From Arthrobacter sp. AFG20 (GTDB lineage Bacteria > Actinomycetota > Actinomycetes > Actinomycetales > Micrococcaceae), in contig NZ_PJMC01000008.1 of the NCBI RefSeq assembly GCF_002892795.1, positions 158,992-222,991 on the forward strand: DNA of 64,000 nt. Direction: 5' to 3'. Every line of letters begins with the position of its first letter. The first letter of the stretch is position 1. Shown here in pieces: positions 1-9,234 of the stretch. A model generated the notes under the pieces. It made no database searches and was not told the DNA's origin. It saw only the letters and a program-made list of their open reading frames with translations. The translations under genes were made by a program, and so were the position numbers.

Positions 1-72
1 GATCCCGTAGATTCGCTGGACGCCGGCAGCCTGGAGTTGTTCGATGAGCTGGGTGGCAAGTTCCTTGGCCAT
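1..72 (-). CDS. poxB: Pyruvate dehydrogenase (quinone)-like protein, N-terminal fragment
   Basis: Only the first 24 codons lie in the window; the gene reads leftwards off the edge. The peptide starts MAKELATQLIEQLQAAGVQR and continues IYGI, which matches the thiamine-diphosphate-dependent PoxB family N-terminus as I know it. Family members oxidatively decarboxylate pyruvate to acetate and CO2 at the membrane. The call rests on this short stretch, so another ThDP enzyme of the acetolactate synthase fold is possible. The 230 bases upstream hold no gene and contain a TATATT that could be its -10 element (about 111-118, minus strand). Confidence 0.6.
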   Translation of the reverse strand, partial: MAKELATQLIEQLQAAGVQRIYGI

Positions 73-302
73 GGTGCACGCTCCCGCAATCAGGTTGGTG
101 GGCTGACAAGGGCCAATATAGTCCGCTCACCTTGGCGGGGGTTTCAGGCTCTTCTAACGACGACGGCGGCCGTTGCCGTTCGGGGCCCGTCCGGCCCGCT
201 TTTCCACATACGGATGGTCGGCCGTTGAGGCCCTGGCCTCGGCGGTCATAGCGTTTCTGGAAAGGCATTCAGTCTCTCAAACAACCTCAGTGAGGATCGA
301 TC

Positions 303-812
303 TTGGCCAACAAATCCCGCCGCCGTCGACAGAAAAATCGGAAGCCCCGCAGCGGGCATCCTGCCGGGAAACCCGCCAGCAGAGCAGTTTCCGCTGCCTC
401 GCACCAACGCGATCAGGAGCTCGGTTCCCTATTTGCATTCGTGGATTGGCACCGGGAGCACGGGATACTGCCAGAACTTGTTTTCGTCCTCGCCCAACTG
501 CAAGCGTTCTTTCCGCTTTACGCCGAGCTATCGGGCGGCGCTGCGGTGACGGCGATGGATCCGGGACTTATCGCTCAACATGTGGAGTTACTCGAAGAGC
601 GTGATCCCGAATATGCATCCTTTTTCTGTGCCGTCCTGTTTGAATACATGCCCTTTCTGAGGCACACGGGCCGCTGGTCCGGCACCGATGAACGTCACCA
701 GGTTTTGCATGACGTGCTCTACCACGGGATTCTGAATGAAGATATTTCCCCCGCAGGGTGGCCGCGCACGCAAGCCGGAAGCAGTCGTCAGGCTTCACGC
801 AGGAGTGCGTGA
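303..812 (+). CDS. Hypothetical protein with a basic N-terminus
   Basis: A 169-residue open frame starting at TTG, with a possible ribosome site GAGGA six bases upstream. Residues 1-20 are very basic (MANKSRRRRQKNRKPRSGHP); residues 40-140 look like a soluble alpha-helical domain rich in Leu, Phe and Glu. The last 25 residues are low complexity. I recognise no family. It lies between the divergent poxB-like gene and the convergent ramB gene, and GC at third positions is lower than in its neighbours, which could mean recent acquisition or weak selection. It may be an orphan gene. Confidence 0.5.
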   Translation: MANKSRRRRQKNRKPRSGHPAGKPASRAVSAASHQRDQELGSLFAFVDWHREHGILPELVFVLAQLQAFFPLYAELSGGAAVTAMDPGLIAQHVELLEERDPEYASFFCAVLFEYMPFLRHTGRWSGTDERHQVLHDVLYHGILNEDISPAGWPRTQAGSSRQASRRSA

Positions 813-880
813 GCGCCACCGTCAATCCGGGGCAATGCCGGAGCCTTGCCGAAAGCCCGCAGGACCTGCGGGAGAGTCCG

Positions 881-2407
881 TCAGCTGCCCGAGTGGGCCT
901 GCAGGAACGTGTACACCTCGGTCTCGTCCACGCCGGGGAAGGCACCCGGGGGCATGGCCGCGAGCAGGTGGGAGTGGGCCCGTGCGGAGGGCCAGGCATT
1001 GCCTGCCCACTCGGATGTCAGCGCGGCTGGCGGCCGCTTGCAGCAGTTGGGGTCCGGGCAGTTGGACGTTGCGCGGGCAGTGGTTTCCCGTCCGCGGAAC
1101 CACTTCACGTGCTGGTACGGGACCCCGATGCTCAGCGAGAACTGCCCGCTGGCGGACCGGTCCGTGCGGGCGGTGCACCAGTACGTGCCCGACGTCGTGT
1201 CCGTGTACTGGCTGTAGGCACTGAACTTGTCCGGCACATCGAACACAGCACGGGAGGTCCAGGCCTTGCAGGACGGCTGCCCCTCGATCGCCCCCGTGTG
1301 GTCCTGCGGAAAGTTCACGCCGTCGTTCTCGTAGGCCTTGTAAATGATTCCGCTCTGGTGCGTCTTCTGGAAATGCGTGGTGATGCCCAGGTGCTTGGTG
1401 GCCAGGTTGGTGAAACGGTGCGCAGCGGTCTCATAGGACACGGCGAAGGCGTCCCGGATGTCCTCGACCGCGATTTCCTTCGCCGCCTTGGCTTTTTGCA
1501 GAAATTCCACGGTGGCCTGCTCCGGCAGCAGGAGCGCCGCCGCGAAATAGTTCGTGGCCACCCGTTGCGCGAGGAAATCGCCGTAGTTGCGGGGCGTTTC
1601 ATGGCCAAGGACGTAGTGGCCCAGGGCCTGCAGGAGCACAGACCGGGGGTCGTGGTCCTGCCGTTGGCTCTGCGTCAGATAAATTTTGCGGTTCTTCAAA
1701 TCGGTCACCGAACGTGTGGAATGCGGCAGGTCGCCCACGTGATGGAGGCTGAAACCGAGGTTCTCAGCGATGTCGGCTATGACGTGCTGGCTCAACGGCC
1801 CGGTGGTGTACCCGACCCCCTTGAGCACCTTCTGCGCCTCTGCCTCATACTCAGGGAAATAGTTACCACGCTCACGCATCATTGCACGCAGCTCGCCGTT
1901 CGCGCGGCGGGCCTCTTCCGGCGTCGCCACCTGCTCATTCATCTTGCGTTCGAGCTCGTGCAGCAGTCCCACCTGTGCCTCCAGGACATCCATCGGCAAC
2001 CGCGAACTGATGCGGATTTTGGGCAGGTTCAACGACTCATAGAGCGGGCCCCGCTGGTAGCGTTCAAGCTCGATTTCCAGGCCTGCCCGGCGGCTGGGCG
2101 GTTCGGCTCCGAGCAACTGGTCAATGCTGACGTTGAGCGCCGTTGCCAGGTGCTGCAGCAAGCCGAGTTTTGGTTCCCGCTTGCCATTCTCAATCAGGCT
2201 CAACTGGCTCGGTGCGGTGCCGACGGCGGCACTCAGGTCATCCAGCGTCAGTCCCGCCTGCTTGCGCAGATGGCGGACGCGGCGACCGAGCGAGATCACG
2301 TCCAGTTCGGCCGTCGACTGCGGTGACGACGGGTGTGAAACTTCCCTGTTCCAGCTTGAAGGCGACATTTCTGAAGAATACGTGAAGAAGTGCATTTCTT
2401 TCCACAC
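881..2407 (-). CDS. ramB: RamB-type regulator of acetate/glyoxylate metabolism (XRE + ScfR family)
   Basis: Residues 40-100 form an XRE helix-turn-helix. They are followed by an IrrE/ImmA-like region (about 200-300) and a C-terminal ScfR-type domain with a Cys cluster near residue 455. This is the architecture of Corynebacterium and Mycobacterium RamB, which bind aceA/aceB promoters and sense short-chain acyl-CoA status. Divergent placement from aceA supports the role. The IrrE metal site reads ALGHYVLGH (261-269) rather than HExxH, so the domain is probably non-catalytic. The longest frame starts at GTG 2407; ATG at 2395 or 2368 is also possible, and 2368 would clear the candidate operator at 2399-2410. 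Confidence 0.85.
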   Translation of the reverse strand: MWKEMHFFTYSSEMSPSSWNREVSHPSSPQSTAELDVISLGRRVRHLRKQAGLTLDDLSAAVGTAPSQLSLIENGKREPKLGLLQHLATALNVSIDQLLGAEPPSRRAGLEIELERYQRGPLYESLNLPKIRISSRLPMDVLEAQVGLLHELERKMNEQVATPEEARRANGELRAMMRERGNYFPEYEAEAQKVLKGVGYTTGPLSQHVIADIAENLGFSLHHVGDLPHSTRSVTDLKNRKIYLTQSQRQDHDPRSVLLQALGHYVLGHETPRNYGDFLAQRVATNYFAAALLLPEQATVEFLQKAKAAKEIAVEDIRDAFAVSYETAAHRFTNLATKHLGITTHFQKTHQSGIIYKAYENDGVNFPQDHTGAIEGQPSCKAWTSRAVFDVPDKFSAYSQYTDTTSGTYWCTARTDRSASGQFSLSIGVPYQHVKWFRGRETTARATSNCPDPNCCKRPPAALTSEWAGNAWPSARAHSHLLAAMPPGAFPGVDETEVYTFLQAHSGS

Positions 2408-2441
2408 TTTTCCCCTAGAAAGCTGTCGGAAAGTGCAGAAA
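2399..2441. promoter_or_regulatory. Candidate paired RamB operators in the ramB-aceA intergenic region
   Basis: Two copies of AAAGTGYRGAAA face each other: AAAGTGTGGAAA on the minus strand (2399-2410) and AAAGTGCAGAAA on the plus strand (2430-2441). Both resemble the Corynebacterium RamB site AAAGTTTGCAAA, which I quote from memory. They lie between ramB and aceA, the left one touching the GTG that begins the longest ramB frame. That position would suit autorepression plus control of aceA. Confidence 0.5.
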
Positions 2442-2562
2442 AGTAGGTGTCACGGAAAGAAACACCACCGGAAAAGCCGGCCGGAGCTGCAAAGGCGCAG
2501 CGAAGGTCGGGCCGGAAAACGATCACCCGGAATGGCCCGGGCGAGCAAACAAGGAGACAAAG

Positions 2563-3879
2563 ATGACTGCAGCATTTGAGCCCAACCAGCAGACGCCCGA
2601 GCAGCAGGCCGCCGCACTGGAGCTCGAGTGGGCTGCCAACCCGCGCTGGGAAGGTGTGACCCGTGACTACAAGGCAGCGGACGTCGTCCGTCTCCGCGGC
2701 CGGGTCTCCGAAGAGCACACCCTGGCCCGCCGCGGCTCCGAGAAGCTGTGGAAGCAGCTCACCGAGGAGCACAAGGAAGGCAAGTACACCAACGCCCTGG
2801 GTGCCCTGACCGGCAACCAGGCCGTGCAGCAGGTCAAGGCCGGCCTGCGCGCCATCTACCTTTCCGGCTGGCAGGTCGCCGCGGACGCCAACAACTCCGG
2901 CCACACCTACCCGGACCAGTCGCTGTACCCGGCCAACTCGGTCCCCACGGTAGTCCGGCGCATCAACAATGCTCTCCTCCGAGCAGACCAGATCGAGTTC
3001 TCCGAAGGCATCCAGACCGTCGAGGACTGGCTGGTCCCGATCGTCGCCGACGCCGAGGCCGGCTTCGGCGGACCGCTCAACGCCTACGAGCTGATGAAGT
3101 CCATGATCCAGGCCGGCGCCGCCGGCGTGCACTGGGAAGACCAGCTCGCTTCGGAAAAGAAGTGCGGCCACCTCGGCGGCAAGGTCCTGATCCCCACCCA
3201 GCAGCACGTGAGGACCCTGAACGCGGCCCGCCTGGCCGCCGACGTCGCCGGCACCCCGTCCGTCGTCATCGCCCGCACCGACGCCGAGGCAGCCACCCTG
3301 ATCACCTCCGACGTCGACGAGCGCGACCAGGAATTCATCACCGGCGAACGCACCCCGGAAGGCTTCTACAAGGTCCGCAACGGCATCGAACCCTGCATCG
3401 CCCGCGCCAAGGCCTACGCCCCGTACTCGGACCTCATCTGGATGGAGACGGGCACCCCGGACCTCGAGCTGGCCCGCAAGTTCGCCGAAGCCGTGAAGGC
3501 CGAGTTCCCGGACCAGATGCTCTCCTACAACTGCTCGCCGTCATTCAACTGGCGCAAGCACCTGGACGACGCCACCATCGCCAAGTTCCAGCGCGAACTC
3601 GGCGCCATGGGCTTCACCTTCCAGTTCATCACCCTGGCCGGATTCCACGCCCTGAACTACTCGATGTTCGACCTCGCCCACGGCTACGCCCGCGAAGGCA
3701 TGAGCGCCTACGTCGAACTGCAGGAGAAGGAATTCGCCTCCGAGTCCCGCGGCTACACCGCAACCAAGCACCAGCGCGAAGTCGGCACCGGCTACTTCGA
3801 CGACATCTCCACTGCGCTCAACCCGAACGCATCCACCTTGGCCCTGGTGGGATCCACCGAAGAAGGCCAGTTCCACTAA
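2563..3879 (+). CDS. aceA: Isocitrate lyase
   Basis: Cleaves isocitrate to glyoxylate and succinate, the first step of the glyoxylate shunt used for growth on acetate or fatty acids. The 438-residue length fits bacterial AceA. The catalytic signature KKCGHLGGK is present at 199-207 with Cys201. Start ATG 2563 follows a strong AAGGAG site seven bases upstream. It is transcribed away from ramB and towards aceB, which lies 221 bases downstream after a large palindrome, so aceB may be separately expressed or attenuated. RamB is the likely regulator. Confidence 0.97.
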   Translation: MTAAFEPNQQTPEQQAAALELEWAANPRWEGVTRDYKAADVVRLRGRVSEEHTLARRGSEKLWKQLTEEHKEGKYTNALGALTGNQAVQQVKAGLRAIYLSGWQVAADANNSGHTYPDQSLYPANSVPTVVRRINNALLRADQIEFSEGIQTVEDWLVPIVADAEAGFGGPLNAYELMKSMIQAGAAGVHWEDQLASEKKCGHLGGKVLIPTQQHVRTLNAARLAADVAGTPSVVIARTDAEAATLITSDVDERDQEFITGERTPEGFYKVRNGIEPCIARAKAYAPYSDLIWMETGTPDLELARKFAEAVKAEFPDQMLSYNCSPSFNWRKHLDDATIAKFQRELGAMGFTFQFITLAGFHALNYSMFDLAHGYAREGMSAYVELQEKEFASESRGYTATKHQREVGTGYFDDISTALNPNASTLALVGSTEEGQFH

Positions 3880-3948
3880 CTTTTTCGTCCGACGGCGGCT
3901 GTCGCCTTCGGCCTTCGGTCCGGCATTGCTCTGCCTGCTATTCCCCAT

Positions 3949-3987
3949 GCCCGGGTCCTACCTCGCTGAGCGAGGTCGGACCCGGGC
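3949..3987. repeat. Near-perfect 39-bp palindrome between aceA and aceB
   Basis: GCCCGGGTCC, one mismatch, ACCTCGCT, a single central G, then AGCGAGGT and GGACCCGGGC. Eighteen of 19 positions pair. There is no T-tract on either strand, so it is not a standard intrinsic terminator. It may be a dispersed palindromic element or an RNA-processing/attenuation hairpin between aceA and aceB. Confidence 0.75.
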
Positions 3988-4100
3988 ACAGGGCCCCTTT
4001 TACGCAGGCTGCCGCAATACCGGCACCTTCGGCCTGGTGAGTAGCGCACCTTTGGCTCCCTCCGCCGTCGAACTTCCTTTTCGTCTTTAAGGAGACAGAA

Positions 4101-5771
4101 ATGAACAGCTTCACCGACAACTTCACTATCAACGGCATCACGTTGACCGCACAGCCGATTTGCCGGCAGGGCGAGGTGCTTACACCGGACGCTCTGGCCT
4201 TCATTGCAAAGCTCCACAAGGCGACCGCGGGGCGGCGCGAGGAGCTGCTGCGGGCCCGCCGTGCCCGGCGGGAGGACATCGCCCGGGGCCAGGACCCTCG
4301 TTTCCTGCGTGAGACCGAGTCCGTCCGGAATGACCCGCACTGGAGGGTCGCTCCCCCGGCTCCGGGCCTGGAGGACCGCCGCGTGGAGATCACTGGCCCG
4401 GTGGATAAGAAGATGACCATCAACGCCCTGAACTCCGGCGCCAAGGTGTGGCTGGCGGACATGGAAGACGCCTCCACGCCGTCGTGGCGCAACGTCATCC
4501 AGGGCCAGCTGAACCTCACAGACGCGCTGGAGCGCCGGATCGACTTCACGTCGCCGGAAGGCAAGGAATACAAGCTCAAGACCGCCGAGGAGCTGCCCAC
4601 CATCGTGGTCCGGCCCCGCGGCTGGCACCTGCCCGAGAAGCACATGCTGGTCAACGGCGAACCCATCGCCGGGGGCATCGTTGACTTCGGCCTGTACTTC
4701 TTCCACAACGCCCGGCGCCTGCTCGCTCAGGGCAAGGGTCCGTACTTCTACCTGCCCAAGATCGAGAACCACCTCGAAGCCCGGCTCTGGAACGACATCT
4801 TCATCCTGGCCCAGGACCTGCTCGGCATCCCGCAGGGCACCATCCGCGCCACGGTGCTGATCGAAACCATCACCGCAGCCTTCGTGATGGAGGAGATCCT
4901 GTACGAACTGCGCGACCACGCGTCGGGCCTGAACGCCGGCCGCTGGGACTACATCTTCTCCCTGATCAAGAACTTCCGCACCCGCGGCCCGCGCTTCGTC
5001 CTGCCGGACCGCGGCCAGGTGACCATGACTGCCCCGTTCATGCGCGCCTACACCGAACAGTTGGTACGCGCGTGCCACAAGCGCGGCGCCATGGCTATTG
5101 GGGGCATGGCCGCCGCTGTTCCCAACCGGAAGGACGAGGCCGCCAATGCCAACGCCTTCGAGAAGGTCCGCGCGGACAAGACCCGTGAGGCAGCCGACGG
5201 CTTCGACGGCTCCTGGGTGGCCCACCCCGACCTCGTTCCGGTGTGCCGCGAGGTGTTCGACGGCGTCCTCGGCGAGAAGCCCAACCAGCTGGAGCGCCTG
5301 CGTGAAGACGTCACCCCGGACGACCGGGCCCTGATCAACGTGGCTGCGACGCAGGGCACCATCACCGAACAGGGCATCCGGAACAACATCGAAGTGGGCA
5401 TCCGCTACATCGAGTCCTGGCTGCGCGGCAACGGTGCAGTTGCCATCCACAACCTGATGGAGGACGCCGCCACCGCGGAGATCTCCCGCTCGCAGCTGTG
5501 GCAGTGGATCTACTCCCGCGCCATCACGGATCACGGCGAGATCATCAGCCGCGAATGGGTGGAGGAGATGCTGGACGAGGAGTTCACCCGGCTGGAGCGC
5601 TTCGACGGTGACCGCTTCACCGATGCCCGCGACATCTTCGAGGAGGTCACGCTGAGCGACAAGTTCCCCAGCTTCCTCACGGTTCCCGCCTACGCCCGGT
5701 ACCTGCACGAGGCCCGCGAGGGCATCGACGCCACGGCCGAGGCCATCGAGGACGAGCTCGTCGCCGCCTAG
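4101..5771 (+). CDS. aceB: Malate synthase A
   Basis: Condenses glyoxylate with acetyl-CoA to give malate, completing the glyoxylate shunt begun by AceA. The 556-residue length and the TIM-barrel segments such as WLADMEDA (near 117), [12 protein letters not shown] (near 218) and IGGMAA (near 333) are typical of the A isoform. Start ATG 4101 has AAGGAG seven bases upstream. It lies directly downstream of aceA in the same direction. Confidence 0.96.
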   Translation: MNSFTDNFTINGITLTAQPICRQGEVLTPDALAFIAKLHKATAGRREELLRARRARREDIARGQDPRFLRETESVRNDPHWRVAPPAPGLEDRRVEITGPVDKKMTINALNSGAKVWLADMEDASTPSWRNVIQGQLNLTDALERRIDFTSPEGKEYKLKTAEELPTIVVRPRGWHLPEKHMLVNGEPIAGGIVDFGLYFFHNARRLLAQGKGPYFYLPKIENHLEARLWNDIFILAQDLLGIPQGTIRATVLIETITAAFVMEEILYELRDHASGLNAGRWDYIFSLIKNFRTRGPRFVLPDRGQVTMTAPFMRAYTEQLVRACHKRGAMAIGGMAAAVPNRKDEAANANAFEKVRADKTREAADGFDGSWVAHPDLVPVCREVFDGVLGEKPNQLERLREDVTPDDRALINVAATQGTITEQGIRNNIEVGIRYIESWLRGNGAVAIHNLMEDAATAEISRSQLWQWIYSRAITDHGEIISREWVEEMLDEEFTRLERFDGDRFTDARDIFEEVTLSDKFPSFLTVPAYARYLHEAREGIDATAEAIEDELVAA

Positions 5772-5879
5772 TCCCCACCGGCAAAACAGGCACAGATTTC
5801 CGCCCGCCGGGCCGCCACGCCCTTCGCAACAGGCACCCCCGAAGGCCGGGGAGGCGACCCGGCAGCGGAACCACCCATA

Positions 5880-5942
5880 GCGCGAACTGGCAGCTAATGA
5901 CCCGAAAACCCAGGTTTGAGGGCGTTAGCTGCCCGTTCGCGC
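5880..5942. repeat. 63-bp imperfect palindrome between aceB and the MFS gene
   Basis: Left arm GCGCGAAC-T-GGCAGCTAA pairs with right arm TTAGCTGCC-C-GTTCGCGC, with an inner CCC/GGG pair and a loop of about 16 bases. It sits between the convergent 3' ends of aceB and the MFS transporter. There is no T-tract. Size, structure and position match the other palindromes of this window, although the sequence differs. Confidence 0.75.
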
Positions 5943-5979
5943 TTCGAGGTCAAGGGGAAGTACGACGGCGGGAGCCCGC

Positions 5980-7173
5980 CTAACGCTGGCGGGGCACCTT
6001 CCGTACGGACAGCGTCGTTGAAATGACGAACGCCAGCACGGAACCAAGGATCACCAGCAGCGGCATGGACCAGGTGCCCGAGGAGCTGTGGACATAGCCC
6101 ACCACAGTTGGAGCCAGCGCCGCGACGCCGTAGCCCACACCCTGGACGATCGCCGACATCCGGCCCGCGGACGCCTGGTCCCGGGCGAGCTTGATGATGG
6201 CGATGAAGATGAGGGTGATGCCCCCGCCCTGTGCCACTCCCCCGAGCGAAGACCACAGCCACCACAACTGGGGAACGAACAGCAGCCCCAGCGGAACGGT
6301 CAGCCACATGGCACCCAAGGTGACCGCAACCGCCGTCGTACTTGCGAAGCGGGCCGCAAGCGGCACGCCCAGGCCGCCCGCGATGGCCATGATCTGGAAC
6401 AGTGAGGAGCCTGCCCCCGCGGCTGCGGGCGTCATGCCGAGTTCATCGGACAGCAGGGTAGGCAGCCAGGCCGTCACGCCGTAGTAGGAAATGGCCTGGC
6501 CGGCGAACCCGACCGTCAAACCCACCGTGATCCATCGGGAGGCCGGGCGGCCGGCAGCCTGCGGGCCGCCCGTACCGTCGTCTGCTGCTGGGAGGAAGGC
6601 CCGGTGCCCGGTCGCGAAAATCCAGAATCCGACGGCCACGATGGCGAAGGCCGCCGACCCTGCAATAGCTGCCCTCCAGCCGGCCAACTCGGCCAGCGGC
6701 GCCGTGACCACGGAAGTGACGAACGAACCGACGTTCAGGGCAGCGGTGTAGATCCCCATGGCGGTCCCCTGGCGCCGCGGCGAGAAGTCCCGCCGGATGA
6801 TCAGCGGCACCGCGATGTTGCCCACGGTGATGGCCAGGCCCAGGATGACCGTACCCGCCATCACCATGGCACCGCCGCCGGCCGAACGGACCGCCACGCC
6901 GGCGAGGACGCCCGCGAGCGTGAGGGTGATGGCCAATTCCGCACCAAGCCGGCGCCCGGCCAGCGAGGCAAGATGCGCAGCGAGCGAGAAGCACAGCACC
7001 GGAATCCCGGTCAGCAGGCCCAGCTCCACGGGTGTGAATCCCAGCTCCTGCTGCATCGGACCCAGCACCGGTGCCACCGCCACGAAGGGGCCCCGCATGT
7101 TGAGGGCAATGAGGCCGATGCACGCGAGCAGGATCCAGCTGCGGGGAACCTTCGTCCCGATGGCGTCCCTCAT
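5980..7173 (-). CDS. MFS transporter, CynX/NimT-like
   Basis: A 397-residue major facilitator protein with about 12 hydrophobic helices. It begins with a short cytoplasmic N-terminus followed by WILLACIGLIALNMRGPFVA, a hallmark start of CynX/NimT (cyanate or nitroimidazole transporter) relatives. The motif NMRGPF and loops such as RRDFSPRRQG (near 147) support this. Substrate cannot be told. It ends convergently with aceB and begins close to the 3' end of the ThuA-like gene, from which it is separated by a GCGCCC/GGGCGC hairpin (7239-7263). Confidence 0.88.
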   Translation of the reverse strand: MRDAIGTKVPRSWILLACIGLIALNMRGPFVAVAPVLGPMQQELGFTPVELGLLTGIPVLCFSLAAHLASLAGRRLGAELAITLTLAGVLAGVAVRSAGGGAMVMAGTVILGLAITVGNIAVPLIIRRDFSPRRQGTAMGIYTAALNVGSFVTSVVTAPLAELAGWRAAIAGSAAFAIVAVGFWIFATGHRAFLPAADDGTGGPQAAGRPASRWITVGLTVGFAGQAISYYGVTAWLPTLLSDELGMTPAAAGAGSSLFQIMAIAGGLGVPLAARFASTTAVAVTLGAMWLTVPLGLLFVPQLWWLWSSLGGVAQGGGITLIFIAIIKLARDQASAGRMSAIVQGVGYGVAALAPTVVGYVHSSSGTWSMPLLVILGSVLAFVISTTLSVRKVPRQR

Positions 7174-7306
7174 AGTGCGCGGAGGGCAGGGTGCTGGAAG
7201 CGGGCATGGGGTTTCATCACCCTCATTGCTATCACGCGGCGCCCCTTACCGCGGAAAGGGCGCTGCACCCCGGGGCCCCAAGTGTCCGCTCGCGCTCAGA
7301 GGGTTC

Positions 7307-8056
7307 TTAGGGAGCCTGCAGAAACCAGTCCCGCGCGGCGTTGCTCACTCCAGGCTCCTCGCGGAAGCGGCCCGGCTGCGCCACCCAGCCCACGCCGTTG
7401 GCGATCACCTGCCGGATCTGCGGCTGGTGGTACACGGGGTACTCCTGGTCGCCCGGGCTGAAGTAGAAGATCCGGCCTTTCCCACGCGTGAACGTCACGC
7501 CCGAGCGGAACACCTCGCCGCCTTCGAAGGAGCTGATGAAGATGAGGTCGTCCGGCTCGGGAATGTCGAAGAGCTCGCCGTACATCTCCTGCTTTGGAAT
7601 CACGATGGGGCTTTCGACGCCGGCGGCGATCGGATGCGACGGCTTCACCGTCCACACGAGTTCCCGCTCGCCCTCGTTGCGCCACTTCAGTGAGCACGTG
7701 GTGCCGAGCAGTTTCGTGAAGATCTTGGCGAAGTGCCCGGAGTGCAGCACGATCAGCCCCATGCCGCCCAGGACGTGCCGCTGCACCCGCTCCACCGCCT
7801 CGTCGCTGACGTCACCGTGGGCCACGTGCCCCCACCACAGGAGCACGTCCGTGGCGGCGAGGGTCTCCTCGGAAAGCCCGTGCTCCGGGTCGGCGAGCGT
7901 GGCGGTCGTGATGTCGGAGTCCGGGTAGAAGCCCTTGAGCCCGTCAGCGATGGCGCCGTGCATGCCGTTGGGGTACATCTCAGCCATGGTTTCCGGCTGG
8001 TTGTTCGCCTCATGGACGCCTTCGTTCCATACCAGGATGTTGAGTTTGCCGGTCAT
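7307..8056 (-). CDS. ThuA-like domain protein
   Basis: A 249-residue protein with the class-I-amidotransferase-like fold of ThuA (trehalose utilisation). Typical segments are [10 protein letters not shown] at 6-15, [12 protein letters not shown] near 72-83 and [14 protein letters not shown] near 205. ThuA-like proteins act with Gfo/Idh/MocA dehydrogenases in pathways passing through 3-keto-glycosides. The gene starts one base after the stop of such a dehydrogenase, so the two are surely co-transcribed. The exact substrate is unknown. Confidence 0.88.
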   Translation of the reverse strand: MTGKLNILVWNEGVHEANNQPETMAEMYPNGMHGAIADGLKGFYPDSDITTATLADPEHGLSEETLAATDVLLWWGHVAHGDVSDEAVERVQRHVLGGMGLIVLHSGHFAKIFTKLLGTTCSLKWRNEGERELVWTVKPSHPIAAGVESPIVIPKQEMYGELFDIPEPDDLIFISSFEGGEVFRSGVTFTRGKGRIFYFSPGDQEYPVYHQPQIRQVIANGVGWVAQPGRFREEPGVSNAARDWFLQAP

Positions 8057-8057
8057 G

Positions 8058-9152
8058 TCAGAGCCTCACTTCGCGCTGTTCGAGGGCGGATTTGTAGCAG
8101 GCGTCGAGCACCAGGGCCCGGGTCAGGGCGAGTGAGCCGTCGTGGGCTCCCCACACGGTCTCTCCGCCGCGCACGGCTTCCACAAAGTCCTCCACCACGG
8201 CCTGGTGCGCCCTGCCGGGCTCCGCCACCACCACGTAGTCGGCGTTCTCGCCGTCCTTTTCCTTGAAGACCCGGACGTCGGCGACGGGGACGTTGGATGC
8301 CCCGACGGCGCGGAGTTCTGCGCCACCGTCGGTGCCGTACACGGTGAAGTCCATCAGGTCCTCCTCGTCCCGGTAGGCTGCCCAGCCGGCTTCGAGGATC
8401 AGCGTGCCGCCGCCTTCAAGGCGGATGAACGCCGACGCGAAGTCCTCCACCTCAAACTTGTGGGAGGACTTCATTGCGGTGTAGCGGGCGTTGCCGCCCA
8501 GGCCGCGGGGGCCCAGCTCGGAGTGCGTCGACGCCGAGACGGAGAGGACCCTGGGTTCGCCCAGCAGGTGCAGTGCATAGTCCAGGACGTGGACGCCGAT
8601 GTCGGCCAGCGGGCCGCCGCCTGCCAAGGCAGGGTTGGTGAACCAGCTGCCCAGCATGGGGATCCCCTGCCGGCGGAGCCACGAAGCCTTGGCGTAGTAC
8701 GGCCGGCCGAGTTCGCCGTCGTCGATGATTCCTTTCAGCTTTTGGATGTCGCCGCGGCGGCGGTGGTTGAAGGCCACGTCCAGGACGCGGCCGGCCTTAC
8801 GTGCAGCCTCCACCATCTGCAGGCCTTCCTCGCCGTTGCGCGCCAGGGGCTTTTCGCTCAGGACGTGCAGCCCGCGTTCCAGGGCGGCAATGGCAATCGG
8901 GGCGTGCAGGAAGGTCGGCACCGCCACGCTGACGGCGTCGAGCCCGTCGAGTTCGACCAGGTCCTCCCAGCGGGCAAACGTGTGGGGGACGCTGTACTCG
9001 TCCTTGATGCCCTTAAGCAGGTCCTCTTCCATCCCGGCGACAGCAACGAGCTCCACGCCGTCCATGTCCTTGTAGGCCTTGATGTGCTGCTGGCCGGCCC
9101 AGCCAATGCCGACGACGCCGACCTTCAGGGGCGCGTTTTTCTGCTTGCTCAA
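8058..9152 (-). CDS. Gfo/Idh/MocA family oxidoreductase
   Basis: NAD(P)-dependent sugar dehydrogenase of 364 residues. It has a Rossmann glycine motif GIGWAG (15-20), the EKP motif (100-102) that places the catalytic Lys, and a C-terminal alpha/beta domain. It is paired with the downstream ThuA-like gene, as in ThuA/ThuB systems that oxidise the 3-hydroxyl of glycosides. Start is TTG 9152 with GGAG about nine bases upstream. It follows the ROK repressor gene in the same direction. Confidence 0.92.
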   Translation of the reverse strand: MSKQKNAPLKVGVVGIGWAGQQHIKAYKDMDGVELVAVAGMEEDLLKGIKDEYSVPHTFARWEDLVELDGLDAVSVAVPTFLHAPIAIAALERGLHVLSEKPLARNGEEGLQMVEAARKAGRVLDVAFNHRRRGDIQKLKGIIDDGELGRPYYAKASWLRRQGIPMLGSWFTNPALAGGGPLADIGVHVLDYALHLLGEPRVLSVSASTHSELGPRGLGGNARYTAMKSSHKFEVEDFASAFIRLEGGGTLILEAGWAAYRDEEDLMDFTVYGTDGGAELRAVGASNVPVADVRVFKEKDGENADYVVVAEPGRAHQAVVEDFVEAVRGGETVWGAHDGSLALTRALVLDACYKSALEQREVRL

Positions 9153-9234
9153 TTTTCAAGACTCCGATTTCGCTTGGATGTGAAAGTTGGTTTTCTTGCG
9201 GTCACCAACCCGGCATGCGGGGAGGCTGCGCGGA

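Noticed and set aside
758..2326. A 522-residue open frame antisense to ramB
   Set aside because: ramB has clear HTH and IrrE-like domains; the antisense product is low complexity and lacks motifs.
3876..5708. A 610-residue open frame antisense to aceB
   Set aside because: It is a shadow created by high GC at third positions; aceB on the other strand is certain, and the product has no family resemblance.
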